Part shown: piece by piece, positions 8,425-16,789 of the stretch
How the letters are laid out: the number at the start of each line of letters is the position of its first letter
How positions within the stretch are numbered: the first letter of the stretch is position 1
Source of the DNA: Pseudomonas parafulva NBRC 16636 = DSM 17004
Lineage (GTDB): Bacteria > Pseudomonadota > Gammaproteobacteria > Pseudomonadales > Pseudomonadaceae
Assembly: GCF_000730645.1 (NCBI RefSeq)
Contig: NZ_BBIU01000017.1
Location: 1-64,000, forward strand
Direction: 5' to 3'
Length of the DNA stretch: 64,000 nucleotides
Made by a program: the position numbers and the translations under genes
The notes under the pieces: model-generated
Seen by the model: the letters and a program-made list of their open reading frames with translations, nothing else
Databases searched by the model: none
Told to the model about the DNA's origin: nothing

Positions 8425-9825
8425 TCATTTAACTGTCACTGCCCGCCCCACCTTCTCCACCTTGCCCCGGGTTGCCAGGCAGTAATACAGCGGCACCGTC
8501 ACCAACAGGCCGAACAGCCAGGACAGGTCTGCCCCTTCGACGATGTTCGAGTACGGCCCCACATACAGCGATGTATTGGCAAACGGCAACTGCACCAGAA
8601 TGCCGCAGGCGTAGGCAATGATGGCGTGGTGGTTGAAGCGGCCATAGATGCCGCCGTCGGCGCTGAAAATCGAGGCGATGTCGTACTGGCCCTTCTTGAT
8701 CAGGTAGAAGTCGATCAGGTTGATCGATGCCCAGGGTACGAGCACCAGCAGCAGCGCCAGGATCAGGCCGATGAACTGGCCGATGAAGTCGGCCGACGCA
8801 TTCAGGGCAACCAGGCCGCAACCCGCCAGAATCACGCTGGCCAGTACCACACGTACCTTGATGCTGGGCGTCCAGTGGGCCACGAAGGTCTGGATGGCGG
8901 TCACGATCGACAACACGGCGCCATACAGGTTGAGGGCGTTGTGGCTGATGATGTTGAGCAGGAACAACACCATCAGGATCGGCCCCAGCCAGCCAGTGGC
9001 CTGTTTCACTGCATCCATCGCATCAGTGCCTTCCGGCACGCACAGCACCGCCACCGTGCCGAAGCTGAAGCACAGGATAGTGCCCAGGGTGGCGCCGAAA
9101 TAGGTGGCCCAGAACGGCTTGGCGATACCGACCTCACGGGGCAGGTAACGCGAATAGTCCGAGGTGTACGGCGAGAAGCTGATCTGCCAGATGATGCCCA
9201 GCGAGACCGTGGCGATGAAGCCGGACAGGTTGAAGGCCCCGCGGGTAAGGAAGTCGGCGGGCAGGGTCTGGGCGAACATCATGATGAAGCCGGCCAGCAG
9301 CGCCGAGCCCATCACCCAGGTACCGATACGGTTGAGGGTATGGATGAAGCGATAGCCGATGACGCCGATGGCCGTGGCGCTGAGGGCACCGATGACGATG
9401 GCCCCCGGCATCGGCACGCTCGGGGCAATGCCATGAATGGTCTTGCCTGCCAGCACGATGTTGGAGATGAAGAAGCCGATGTAGATCAGCGCGGTAAAGA
9501 AGACGATCAGCAGCGCACCGTAGCGGCCGAACTGGCCACGGCTCTGCACCATCTGCGGAATGCCCAGCTGCGGTCCCTGCGCAGAGGCAAGGGCGATGAC
9601 CACGCCCCCGACCAGATGGCCCAGCACGATAGCGACCAGCCCCCACAGCAGGTTCAGGTGAAACACCTGGACCACCATGGCGCCGGTGACGATGGGCAGT
9701 GGCGCGATGTTGGTGCTGAACCAGAGGGTGAACAGGTCGCGCGCCTTCCCATGGCGCTCGGCAGGTGGAACGTAATCGACCGTGTGATTCTCGACAAACT
9801 GGTGTTGCGACGACGGTTGGGACAT
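8425..9825 (-). CDS. NCS1-family permease (nucleobase/pyridine-type substrate)
   Basis: 466-residue inner-membrane transporter of the nucleobase:cation symporter-1 family, with about 12 hydrophobic segments. The family opening is present (ERHGKARDLFTLWFSTNIAPL) and so are loops such as GPQLGIPQM. It resembles the second NCS1 permease at 22489-23901 along its whole length (by eye well over half the residues identical). It is transcribed away from the ring-opening cluster, but its promoter carries the same palindrome half-sites as the cluster, so it is probably the uptake system for the cluster's substrate. Known NCS1 substrates include cytosine, uracil, hydantoin, allantoin, thiamine and pyridoxine; a pyridine carboxylate derivative is inference. 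Confidence 0.9.
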   Translation of the reverse strand: MSQPSSQHQFVENHTVDYVPPAERHGKARDLFTLWFSTNIAPLPIVTGAMVVQVFHLNLLWGLVAIVLGHLVGGVVIALASAQGPQLGIPQMVQSRGQFGRYGALLIVFFTALIYIGFFISNIVLAGKTIHGIAPSVPMPGAIVIGALSATAIGVIGYRFIHTLNRIGTWVMGSALLAGFIMMFAQTLPADFLTRGAFNLSGFIATVSLGIIWQISFSPYTSDYSRYLPREVGIAKPFWATYFGATLGTILCFSFGTVAVLCVPEGTDAMDAVKQATGWLGPILMVLFLLNIISHNALNLYGAVLSIVTAIQTFVAHWTPSIKVRVVLASVILAGCGLVALNASADFIGQFIGLILALLLVLVPWASINLIDFYLIKKGQYDIASIFSADGGIYGRFNHHAIIAYACGILVQLPFANTSLYVGPYSNIVEGADLSWLFGLLVTVPLYYCLATRGKVEKVGRAVTVK

Positions 9826-9896
9826 GGTTTTTAGCTCGAAAGGTCGTTTTTATCTTTGTAGGAAACCGCATCAAGGCGGCCTCTCAGCTGCGGACC

Positions 9897-9924
9897 ATAT
9901 TATGGTATTCCAAACTTTTGACAA
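9897..9924 (-). promoter_or_regulatory. sigma-70-like promoter with operator for the NCS1 permease
   Basis: On the minus strand, TTGTCA (9924-9919) and TAATAT (9902-9897) are separated by 16 bases. A GGTATTCC operator variant (9904-9911) lies in the spacer, and the overlapping ACCATA-T-TATGGT palindrome spans 9894-9906. It matches the operators at 10074-10085 and 11966-11977, so the GntR protein encoded at 16035 is the likely ligand. The rest of the 314-base gap (9826-10139) holds only the divergent promoter described next. Confidence 0.55.
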
Positions 9925-10057
9925 CACTGATACGCATTAAAAAAACCCAGCTGATCCGTTTCCGCAGCCCCTGGAAAAAATCAACTTGGTGCTCAACCCC
10001 TTTATATACGTGGCCTGCAGCCGTTCATCGCGCATATTCCAGGTACAAAAATTCCGC

Positions 10058-10090
10058 TTGCAAAATAGGTATTACGGTATACCATCAGAC
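10058..10090 (+). promoter_or_regulatory. promoter and GntR-type operator of the reductase-monooxygenase operon
   Basis: TTGCAA (10058-10063), a 16-base spacer and TACCAT (10080-10085). The palindromic core GGTATACC (10076-10083) overlaps the -10 box. The block GGTATACCATCAGACA recurs exactly at 11968-11983, upstream of the DUF1185 gene. Operators of this shape are typical of the FCD subgroup of GntR repressors. Confidence 0.6.
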
Positions 10091-10139
10091 ACATCAACGA
10101 TAAAAACCGCGGCCCACCGCAGCTTTAGAGGTACACAAG

Positions 10140-10625
10140 ATGATCGACGCAACCGTCTACAAAAACGTCCTGGGTTCCTTCCCGTCCGGCGTTACCGTCA
10201 TCACCACCCTGGACGACGACGGCGCGGTCGTCGGCCTGACCGCCAGCGCGTTCTCGTCGCTGTCGATGGACCCGCCACTGGTCCTGTTCTGCCCCAACTA
10301 CACGTCTGATTCCTACCCTGTGCTCATTCGCCAAAAGCGCTTTGCCATTCACCTGCTCTCCGGTGAACAGCAGGCGCAGGCTTATGCGTTCGCCAAAAAA
10401 GGCAAGGACAAGGCTGCCGGCATCGAATGGTCGCTGAGCGCCTTGGGCAACCCGATTCTTGCCGGGGCTACCGCCGTGATCGAGTGCGAGTTGTGGCGCG
10501 AGTACGAAGGCGGTGACCACGCCATCATGGTCGGCAAAGTGCACAACCTGATTGTCCCGGATGAAGCACCGCGGCCAATGGTGTACTGCCGCGGCAAGAT
10601 GGCCACCCTGCCGGCGTTCGCCTGA
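10140..10625 (+). CDS. flavin reductase, RutF/HpaC/TgnB-like
   Basis: 161-residue flavin_reduct-domain protein that would use NAD(P)H to supply reduced FMN to a partner monooxygenase. The hallmark SGVTVITT and ASAFSSLSMDPPLVLFC segments near residues 16-58 are present. It is the first gene of the operon and precedes the luciferase-like monooxygenase by 75 bases, the classical two-component arrangement. A paralogue about two-thirds identical by eye is encoded at 15008. Assignment to TgnB (reductase of trigonelline monooxygenase) rests on gene context, not on a database comparison. Confidence 0.88.
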   Translation: MIDATVYKNVLGSFPSGVTVITTLDDDGAVVGLTASAFSSLSMDPPLVLFCPNYTSDSYPVLIRQKRFAIHLLSGEQQAQAYAFAKKGKDKAAGIEWSLSALGNPILAGATAVIECELWREYEGGDHAIMVGKVHNLIVPDEAPRPMVYCRGKMATLPAFA

Positions 10626-10700
10626 GCCCTTCCCCGTATCAAAGCCCATGGCGCCAGCCCTGCCCGGCGCCAGACATTTTCAAGCGTTGAGGAACCCCCC

Positions 10701-11741
10701 ATGAAATTTTCGTTGTTCGTGCACATGGAACGTTGGGATGAACAGGTCAGCCACCGCCAGTTGTTCGAAGACCTCACCGAACTGACCCTGATGGCCGAAG
10801 ACGGCGGTTTCAGCACCGTGTGGATTGGCGAACACCACGCCATGGAATACACCATCTCGCCAAGCCCCATGCCACTGCTGGCCTACCTGGCGGCACGCAC
10901 CGAGAAGATTCGCCTGGGCGCCGGCACCATCATCGCGCCGTTCTGGAACCCCATCCGCGTGGCCGGCGAGTGCGCCCTGCTCGACGTGATCAGCAACGGC
11001 CGCATGGAAGTGGGCCTGGCCCGGGGTGCCTACCAATTCGAATTCGACCGCATGGCCGATGGCATGCCCGCAACTGACGGCGGCAAGGCCCTGCGCGAAA
11101 TGGTGCCGGTGGTGCGCAAACTGTGGGAAGGCGACTACGCCCATGAGGGCGAGGTGTACAAGTTCCCCACCTCCACCAGCGTACCCAAGCCCTTCAACGC
11201 CACGCCGCCGATGTGGATCGCCGCCCGCGACCCAGACTCGCACAACTTCGCCGTGGCCAATGGCTGCAATGTCATGGTCACCCCGCTGATGAAGGGCGAC
11301 GAGGAAGTGCTGGACCTGAAGAACAAGTTCCAGGCAGCCCTGGACAACAACCCGGGCGTGCCGCGCCCACAACTGATGGTGCTGCGCCACACTCACGTGC
11401 ACAGCCCAGACGAGCCGGAAGGCTGGAAGGTGGGCGCGCAGGCCATTTCGCGCTTCTATCGCACCTTCGATGCCTGGTTTGGCAACAAGACCGTGCCTGT
11501 GAACGGTTTCCTGGCGCCGAGCCCGGAGTCGAAGTTCGCCGAAGTGCCGGCGTTCCAGCTGGAGAATATCCGCAAGAACACCATGATCGGCACGCCGGAA
11601 GAAATCATCGCGCGCATCCGCTACTACCAGGAGCTGGGCGTCGACGAGTTCAGCTTCTGGTGCGACAACAGCCTGCCCCACGCCGAGAAGAAAAAGTCGC
11701 TTGAACTGTTCATTAAGGAAGTGGTGCCGGCGTTCGCCTGA
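10701..11741 (+). CDS. luciferase-like FMN-dependent monooxygenase (TgnA-type candidate)
   Basis: 346-residue bacterial-luciferase-fold TIM barrel. Family features include MKFSLFVHMERWD at the N-terminus, the VWIGEHH motif near residue 40, the LGAGTIIAPFWNP strand near 75 and the ISNGRMEVGLARG phosphate-binding region near 100. Such enzymes insert oxygen using reduced FMN supplied by a separate reductase. RutA (pyrimidine ring) and TgnA (trigonelline ring) open N-heterocycles. The neighbours (reductase, aldehyde dehydrogenase, alpha/beta hydrolase) match the trigonelline pathway better than Rut. I infer that this enzyme opens a pyridinium-type ring; the exact substrate is unproven. Confidence 0.85.
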   Translation: MKFSLFVHMERWDEQVSHRQLFEDLTELTLMAEDGGFSTVWIGEHHAMEYTISPSPMPLLAYLAARTEKIRLGAGTIIAPFWNPIRVAGECALLDVISNGRMEVGLARGAYQFEFDRMADGMPATDGGKALREMVPVVRKLWEGDYAHEGEVYKFPTSTSVPKPFNATPPMWIAARDPDSHNFAVANGCNVMVTPLMKGDEEVLDLKNKFQAALDNNPGVPRPQLMVLRHTHVHSPDEPEGWKVGAQAISRFYRTFDAWFGNKTVPVNGFLAPSPESKFAEVPAFQLENIRKNTMIGTPEEIIARIRYYQELGVDEFSFWCDNSLPHAEKKKSLELFIKEVVPAFA

Positions 11742-11771
11742 ATTCCCATTGCCTGATTGATTGCGGGATAC

Positions 11772-11815
11772 GCCCGCTCCCGTGAGCCCTAGCGGCCCGC
11801 GCGAGCGGGCTTTTT
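11772..11815 (+). terminator. Rho-independent terminator after the monooxygenase gene
   Basis: GCCCGCTC (11772-11779) pairs with GAGCGGGC (11803-11810), followed by TTTTT. It splits the cluster into two transcripts, consistent with the separate promoter at 11950. Confidence 0.75.
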
Positions 11816-11844
11816 AGGTCCAGAGGCAGCACGCCTGCGAGCTG

Positions 11845-11877
11845 CCTGTGGCAGCGGGCTTGCCCGCTACAGGGCCG
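11845..11877 (+). repeat. REP-like element
   Basis: A degenerate copy of the P. putida 35-bp REP family: CCTGTGGCAGCGGG, then CTTG, then CCCGCTACAGGG. It lies between the terminator and the next promoter. Confidence 0.55.
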
Positions 11878-11949
11878 GCACAGATGCCTTGAAAATCAGC
11901 GCACCAGCCCACCTTTCGTCCCCGCGAACGAGAAATTTCCAGGCCCCTC

Positions 11950-11983
11950 TTGCACAACAAATATTATGGTATACCATCAGACA
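11950..11983 (+). promoter_or_regulatory. promoter and GntR-type operator of the DUF1185 operon
   Basis: TTGCAC (11950-11955), 16 bases, TACCAT (11972-11977). The perfect 12-base palindrome ATGGTATACCAT is at 11966-11977. Geometry and the downstream CAGACA match the promoter at 10058, so both operons should respond to the same regulator. Confidence 0.65.
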
Positions 11984-12017
11984 ACAAGAACTGATCAACC
12001 TCACCAGGAGCCAATCC

Positions 12018-12614
12018 ATGAGTTTCGAAATTCGCAAGATCGTCACCTATTCCGAAGAGACCCGCATCGAAGGCGGCAAGGCCACCGACAAGCCCGTGAC
12101 CATGGTCGGGCTGGCAGTGGTCATCAAGAACCCTTGGGCCGGTCGCGGTTTTGTTGAAGATCTGAAGCCCGAGATTCGTGCCAACTGCTCGGAGCTGGGT
12201 GCACTGATGGTAGAGCGCCTTACCGCTGCCATCGGCGGTGCCGACAAGATCGAGGCCTATGGCAAGGCCGCCGTGGTCGGTGCAGACGGCGAAATCGAGC
12301 ACGCCTCGGCCGTGATCCATACCCTGCGTTTCGGCAACCATTACCGCGAAGCGGTCCAGGCCAAGAGCTACCTGAGCTTTACCAACAAGCGCGGTGGCCC
12401 TGGCACCTCGATCCAGATCCCGATGATGCAGAAGGACGACGAAGGCCTGCGCTCGCACTACATCACCCTGGAAATGCAGATCGAAGACGCGCCGCGTGCC
12501 GACGAGATCGTGGTGGTGCTGGGCGCTGCCGACGGTGGCCGCCTGCACCCGCGTATCGGCAACCGCTATATCGACCTCGAAGAACTGGCTGCCGAAAAAG
12601 CCAACGCTCAATAA
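12018..12614 (+). CDS. DUF1185 / 'amino acid synthesis' family protein
   Basis: 198-residue soluble protein of the AA_synth (DUF1185) family, whose biochemical role I do not know. Recognisable parts are MSFEIRKIVTYSEETRIEGG at the start, a KNPWAGRGFVEDL stretch near residue 40 and GGPGTSIQIPMMQKDDEGLRSHY near 125-145. AGGAG at 12006-12010 decides ATG 12018 over upstream codons, which would fall within the promoter. It is the first gene of the second operon, ahead of the hydrolase and aldehyde dehydrogenase, so a hydrolytic or isomerising step on a ring-opened intermediate is a reasonable guess. The name 'amino acid synthesis' should not be taken as function. Confidence 0.85.
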   Translation: MSFEIRKIVTYSEETRIEGGKATDKPVTMVGLAVVIKNPWAGRGFVEDLKPEIRANCSELGALMVERLTAAIGGADKIEAYGKAAVVGADGEIEHASAVIHTLRFGNHYREAVQAKSYLSFTNKRGGPGTSIQIPMMQKDDEGLRSHYITLEMQIEDAPRADEIVVVLGAADGGRLHPRIGNRYIDLEELAAEKANAQ

Positions 12615-12682
12615 CAATAACCAAGACGGGCCGGGGCGTGGCGTGTGTACCCGCCGCGCCCGACCTTCAAGGAGCGCCCTCC

Positions 12683-13516
12683 ATGATTCAGCCTGTCGCT
12701 GAACGCACCCCCGCCGGCACCAGCTACCTGAGCGTGGGCCAGGGCCAACCTGTGGTACTGATCCACGGCGTGGGCCTGAACAAGGAAATGTGGGGCGGGC
12801 AGATCGTTGGCCTGGCCAACGACTACCGCGTCATCGCCTACGACATGCTCGGCCACGGCCAAAGCGCCCTGCCAGCTGCCGACACCGGCCTGGAGGGTTA
12901 CGCCGCCCAGCTGGCCGAGTTGCTGGACCACCTGCAGATCCCCCAGGCAACCGTGATCGGTTTCTCCATGGGTGGCCTGGTGGCCCGTGCCTTCGCCCTG
13001 CATTACCCACAGCGCCTGGCTGCGCTGGTGGTGCTCAACAGCGTGTTCAACCGCAGCCCCGAGCAGAGCGCCGGCGTTATCGCCCGTGCCGCACAGGCCG
13101 CGGAGCTTGGCCCTGACGCCAACGTCGACGCCGCGCTCGAGCGCTGGTTCAGCCGTGAATACAAAGCGGCCAACCCCGCTCAGGTGGCCGCCATCCGCCA
13201 GGTGCTGGCCGGCAACGACCCGCAGGGCTACCACACCACCTATTCACTGTTCGCCACCCAGGACATGTACCGCGCAGGCGACCTGGGCAGCATTCAGGTG
13301 CCCACGCTGATTGCCACCGGCGAGCTCGACGCCGGCTCCACGCCCGCCATGACCCGCCAGCTTGCCGCCAGTATTCCAGGCGCCCACAGCGTGGTCCTTG
13401 CTGAACAACGGCATATGATGGCAGTGGAAGCACCACGTGAAGTCAACAAGATGCTGCTGGACTTTCTTGCAAACGCCCGCAGCCTGACCGAATCCGCCAA
13501 GGGGATTGTTGCATGA
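12683..13516 (+). CDS. alpha/beta hydrolase, TgnD/RutD-like
   Basis: 277-residue alpha/beta-hydrolase with an apparent triad: Ser95 in GFSMGG, Asp216 in ELDAGS and His244 in QRHMM. The oxyanion segment is HGVGLNKEMW near residue 30. AAGGAG sits directly upstream of ATG 12683. Its stop overlaps the aldehyde dehydrogenase start by four bases. In trigonelline and pyridoxine catabolism, related hydrolases split an (amidomethylene)succinate to succinate semialdehyde, CO2, formate or acetate, and an amine. The aldehyde dehydrogenase neighbour fits that scheme. RutD-like aminoacrylate hydrolase is the main alternative. Confidence 0.85.
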   Translation: MIQPVAERTPAGTSYLSVGQGQPVVLIHGVGLNKEMWGGQIVGLANDYRVIAYDMLGHGQSALPAADTGLEGYAAQLAELLDHLQIPQATVIGFSMGGLVARAFALHYPQRLAALVVLNSVFNRSPEQSAGVIARAAQAAELGPDANVDAALERWFSREYKAANPAQVAAIRQVLAGNDPQGYHTTYSLFATQDMYRAGDLGSIQVPTLIATGELDAGSTPAMTRQLAASIPGAHSVVLAEQRHMMAVEAPREVNKMLLDFLANARSLTESAKGIVA

Positions 13517-14994
13517 CCCTCGTTCGTTTCCAGATGTGCATCGACGGCCAATGGCACGATGCCCAGAGCGGCAAGACCTTCGACAGCCTCAACCCGGCCA
13601 CGGCCCAGGCCTGGGCACAGCTGCCCGACGCCGACGAGGCCGACGTGGAACTGGCTGTGCAGGCCGCCCAGCGCGCCTTTGACAGCCCGCAGTGGCGCAG
13701 CATTACCGCCACGGCACGTGGCAAGCTGCTGCGCCGCCTCGGGGACCTGATTGCCGAGAACAAAGAGCACCTGGCGCAGCTGGAGAGCCGCGACAACGGC
13801 AAGCTGATCCGCGAAACCCGCGGCCAGGTCGGTTACCTGCCGGAGTTCTTCCACTACACCGCGGGCCTGGCCGACAAGCTCGAGGGCGGCACCCTGCCCC
13901 TGGACAAGCCGGACCTCTTCGCCTACACCGTGCACGAGCCCATCGGCGTGGTAGCCGGCATCATCCCGTGGAACAGCCCGCTGTACCTCACCGCCATCAA
14001 GCTGGCCCCTGCCCTGGCGGCGGGCAACACCATCGTGCTCAAGCCTTCCGAGCATGCCTCGGCCACCATTCTGGAGCTCGCCCGCCTGGCGCTGGAGGCT
14101 GGCTTCCCTGCCGGCGTGGTCAACGTGGTGACCGGCTACGGCCCCAGCACCGGCGCTGCCCTCACCCGCCACCCGCTGGTGCGCAAGATCGCGTTCACCG
14201 GTGGCGCCGCCACGGCACGGCACGTGGTGCGCAGCAGTGCAGAAAACTTCGCCAAGCTGTCGCTGGAACTGGGTGGCAAGTCGCCGAACATCATCTTTGC
14301 CGACGCTGACCTGGACAGCGCCATCAACGGCGCAGTAGCCGGTATCTATGCCGCCTCCGGGCAAAGCTGCGTGGCCGGTTCGCGCCTGCTGGTACAGGAC
14401 GAGATCTTCGATGAGTTCGTCGAACGCCTCATCGCCCGGGCCAAGCGTATCCGCATCGGCAGCCCGCAGGATGACGCCAGCGAAATGGGCCCCATGGCCA
14501 CGGCGCAACAGCTGGCAGTGGTCGAAACCCTGGTGGCCGCAGCCAAGGCCGAAGGCGCCAAGCTGCACATGGGGGGCAAGCGTGCCGAGGTTGAAGGCGA
14601 CGGCTGGTTCTACGAGCCCACCCTGTTCGAGTGCGACAGCAACTCGATGACCATCATGCAGGAAGAGGTGTTCGGGCCTGTCGCTGCGGTGATCCGCTTC
14701 AAGACCGAAGAAGAAGCACTGGCCATCGCCAACGACTCGCAGTTCGGCCTGGCGGCCGGCATCTGGACCCGTGACCTGGGCCGCGCCCACCGCCTGGCGC
14801 GCGACGTGCGCTCGGGCATCATCTGGGTCAACACCTACCGCGCCGTCTCGGCCATGGCACCGATCGGCGGGTTCAAGAACAGCGGCTACGGCCGTGAAAG
14901 CGGCATCGATTCGGTGCTGGCCTATACCGAGCTGAAGACCGTGTGGATCAACCTGTCCACCGCGCCCATGCCCGACCCGTTCGTGATGCGCTAA
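13513..14994 (+). CDS. NAD(P)-dependent aldehyde dehydrogenase (TgnC-type candidate)
   Basis: 493-residue aldehyde dehydrogenase of normal family length. Catalytic Cys286 is in GQSCVAGS and the general base Glu252 is in LELGGKSP; the cofactor loop FTGGAATA precedes them and NPATAQ-type sequence opens the domain. It is translationally coupled to the hydrolase gene. In the trigonelline pathway a dehydrogenase of this family oxidises the cyclised hydroxybutyrolactone ring-opening product to the substituted succinate, which the hydrolase then cleaves. Specificity here is inferred from position alone. Confidence 0.88.
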   Translation: MTLVRFQMCIDGQWHDAQSGKTFDSLNPATAQAWAQLPDADEADVELAVQAAQRAFDSPQWRSITATARGKLLRRLGDLIAENKEHLAQLESRDNGKLIRETRGQVGYLPEFFHYTAGLADKLEGGTLPLDKPDLFAYTVHEPIGVVAGIIPWNSPLYLTAIKLAPALAAGNTIVLKPSEHASATILELARLALEAGFPAGVVNVVTGYGPSTGAALTRHPLVRKIAFTGGAATARHVVRSSAENFAKLSLELGGKSPNIIFADADLDSAINGAVAGIYAASGQSCVAGSRLLVQDEIFDEFVERLIARAKRIRIGSPQDDASEMGPMATAQQLAVVETLVAAAKAEGAKLHMGGKRAEVEGDGWFYEPTLFECDSNSMTIMQEEVFGPVAAVIRFKTEEEALAIANDSQFGLAAGIWTRDLGRAHRLARDVRSGIIWVNTYRAVSAMAPIGGFKNSGYGRESGIDSVLAYTELKTVWINLSTAPMPDPFVMR

Positions 14995-15007
14995 GAGGTA
15001 ACACCCG

Positions 15008-15493
15008 ATGATCGAACCTGGCATCTACAAAGACGTGATGGGCTCGTTCCCGTCCGGCGTGACCGTGGTCACCACCCTGGACGCGGATGGCGGCATTGTC
15101 GGCATCACCGCCAGTGCCTTCAGCGCGCTGTCGATCGACCCGGCGCTGGTGCTGTTCTGCCCCAACTACGCGTCCGATACCTACCCTGTGCTGCGTGACA
15201 GCAAGCAGTTCGCCATTCACCTGCTGTCTGCCGAACAGACCGCAGAAGCCTATGCCTTCGCCGGCAAGGGCAAAGATAAAGCCAAGCACGTGGAATGGCA
15301 CCTGAGCGAACTGGGCAACCCGCTGCTGGCCAAGGCTACCGCGATCATCGAGTGCGAGCTGTGGCGCGAGTATGACGGGGGTGATCATGCGATCATCGTC
15401 GGCGCCGTGAAAAACCTGGTGCTGCCGGCCGAGCCGGTGACGCCCATGGTTTATCACAAGGGCAAACTGGGCGCCTTGCCGCCCCTGGGCTGA
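15008..15493 (+). CDS. second flavin reductase, paralogue of 10140-10625
   Basis: 161 residues, the same length as the first reductase and alignable without gaps (SGVTVVTT, ASAFSALSIDPALVLFC, ECELWREYDGGDHAI). AGAGG precedes ATG 15008, and the gene lies 13 bases after the aldehyde dehydrogenase. There is no second monooxygenase next to it. Two reductases for one oxygenase could mean operon-specific supply, a second oxygenase elsewhere, or a recent duplication during assembly of the cluster. Confidence 0.88.
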   Translation: MIEPGIYKDVMGSFPSGVTVVTTLDADGGIVGITASAFSALSIDPALVLFCPNYASDTYPVLRDSKQFAIHLLSAEQTAEAYAFAGKGKDKAKHVEWHLSELGNPLLAKATAIIECELWREYDGGDHAIIVGAVKNLVLPAEPVTPMVYHKGKLGALPPLG

Positions 15494-15555
15494 CGTTGGC
15501 ATAGCCGGGTTCGCCGTACAGCCCCCGGCCACCCAATCACATAGGAACACCGCGC

Positions 15556-15945
15556 ATGAGCAACGAAAAATACGAGAAAGGCCTGCGAATCCGCACCCAG
15601 GTACTGGGTGAGGACTACGTCAACCGTTCTATCCAGAACGCCGACGAATTCACCAAACCGCTGCAGGAACTGGTCACCGAATACTGCTGGGGGCACGTGT
15701 GGGGCCGTGAAGGCTTGTCGCTCAAAGAACGCAGCATGATAAACTTGGCCATGATTTCCGCACTCAACCGGCCCCACGAGCTCAAGCTGCACATTCGCGG
15801 TGCACTGCGTAATGGCCTTAGCCGCGAGCAGGTACGCGAAATCCTGCTCCAGGTCGGCATCTACTGCGGCGTACCGGCCGCGGTGGACAGCTTCCGCCTG
15901 GCCCGGGAAGCGTTTGCCGAGGCCGATGCGGAGCCCACCCGTTAA
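15556..15945 (+). CDS. carboxymuconolactone decarboxylase-family protein (PcaC-like size)
   Basis: 129-residue helical protein resembling 4-carboxymuconolactone decarboxylase: EYCWGHVWGREGLSLKERSM and the HELKLHIRGALRNGLSREQVREILLQ helix with IYCGVPAA. It lacks the CxxC of AhpD proteins, so a lactone or decarboxylation role is more likely than peroxidase. It is the last enzyme gene before the regulator. The published trigonelline scheme has no step for this family, so it may act on a lactone intermediate or on a different substrate. Confidence 0.82.
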   Translation: MSNEKYEKGLRIRTQVLGEDYVNRSIQNADEFTKPLQELVTEYCWGHVWGREGLSLKERSMINLAMISALNRPHELKLHIRGALRNGLSREQVREILLQVGIYCGVPAAVDSFRLAREAFAEADAEPTR

Positions 15946-16034
15946 CACCGGGCTGTTCGAACCCGCGCAAGGAGCACCCCGGTTCATGGTGCTGTTGCGA
16001 GCGTGATCGGGCAGCCTCTTTCAGAGCGCACTTG

Positions 16035-16787
16035 ATGAAACGCCAGCCACTCGACGACAGCTTCAAGGTCAACCGCAACCCCGTCACCCTGCGCGAAATC
16101 GTGCTCGACAAGCTGCGCGGTGCGATCATGAATTTCCACCTGCTGCCGGGCGATCGCCTGGTCGAGCGCGACCTCTGCGACCGCCTCGGGGTCAGCCGTA
16201 CTTCGGTGCGTGAGGCCCTTCGCCACCTGGAGTCCGAAGGGCTGGTGGAGTTCGCAGACGCCAAGGGCCCTCGCGTGGCCATCATCACCCTCGAGGATGC
16301 CCGCGATATCTACGAGCTGCGCTGCGTGCTCGAGGGCCTGATCGTGCAACTGTTCACCCTCAACGCCAAGGCCAAGGACATCCGCGCCCTGGAACGTGCG
16401 CTGGAGGTAAACCGCGAGGCCCTGGAAGAAGGCGAACTGCAGCAAGTACTGGATTCGGTGCAGGGCTTCTACGACGTGTTGCTTGAAGGCTCGGGCAACC
16501 AGGTGGCAGCCCAGCAGTTGCGCCAGTTGCAGGCGCGCATCAGCTACCTGCGGGCAACCTCGGTGTCGCAAGTGAACCGCCGCGGCGCCAGCAACCTGGA
16601 AATGGAAAAGATGGTCGAGGCGATCAAGAGCGGTGACCCTGTGGTGGCCCACCAGGCCTGCGTAGAGCACGTACGCGCTGCGGCCAAGGTCGCCCTGGAA
16701 TACCTGCGCCAGAAGCAGGACGACACCACCAAGGTGCGCGACATCGTCGAGCCCCTGGCCCTCAAGGAACCCCGCATAGGTCGCTGA
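16035..16787 (+). CDS. GntR/FadR-family (FCD) transcriptional regulator
   Basis: 250-residue regulator. The N-terminal winged helix contains MNFHLLPGDRLVERDLCDRLGVSRTSVREAL-type sequence (near residues 35-65); the C-terminal FCD effector domain begins near residue 85. I chose ATG 16035 over TTG 16032. It is the obvious candidate for binding the GGTATACC palindromes at 9904, 10076 and 11968, since FCD-type GntR proteins recognise such short inverted repeats. The effector is probably the cluster's substrate or an early product. Confidence 0.9.
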   Translation: MKRQPLDDSFKVNRNPVTLREIVLDKLRGAIMNFHLLPGDRLVERDLCDRLGVSRTSVREALRHLESEGLVEFADAKGPRVAIITLEDARDIYELRCVLEGLIVQLFTLNAKAKDIRALERALEVNREALEEGELQQVLDSVQGFYDVLLEGSGNQVAAQQLRQLQARISYLRATSVSQVNRRGASNLEMEKMVEAIKSGDPVVAHQACVEHVRAAAKVALEYLRQKQDDTTKVRDIVEPLALKEPRIGR

Positions 16788-16789
16788 TC

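Noticed and set aside
10140..16787. Rut pyrimidine degradation operon
   Set aside because: A luciferase-like oxygenase, flavin reductase, alpha/beta hydrolase and permease fit, but RutB- and RutC-type genes are absent and an aldehyde dehydrogenase, DUF1185 and CMD protein are present, so the trigonelline-type layout is a better match.
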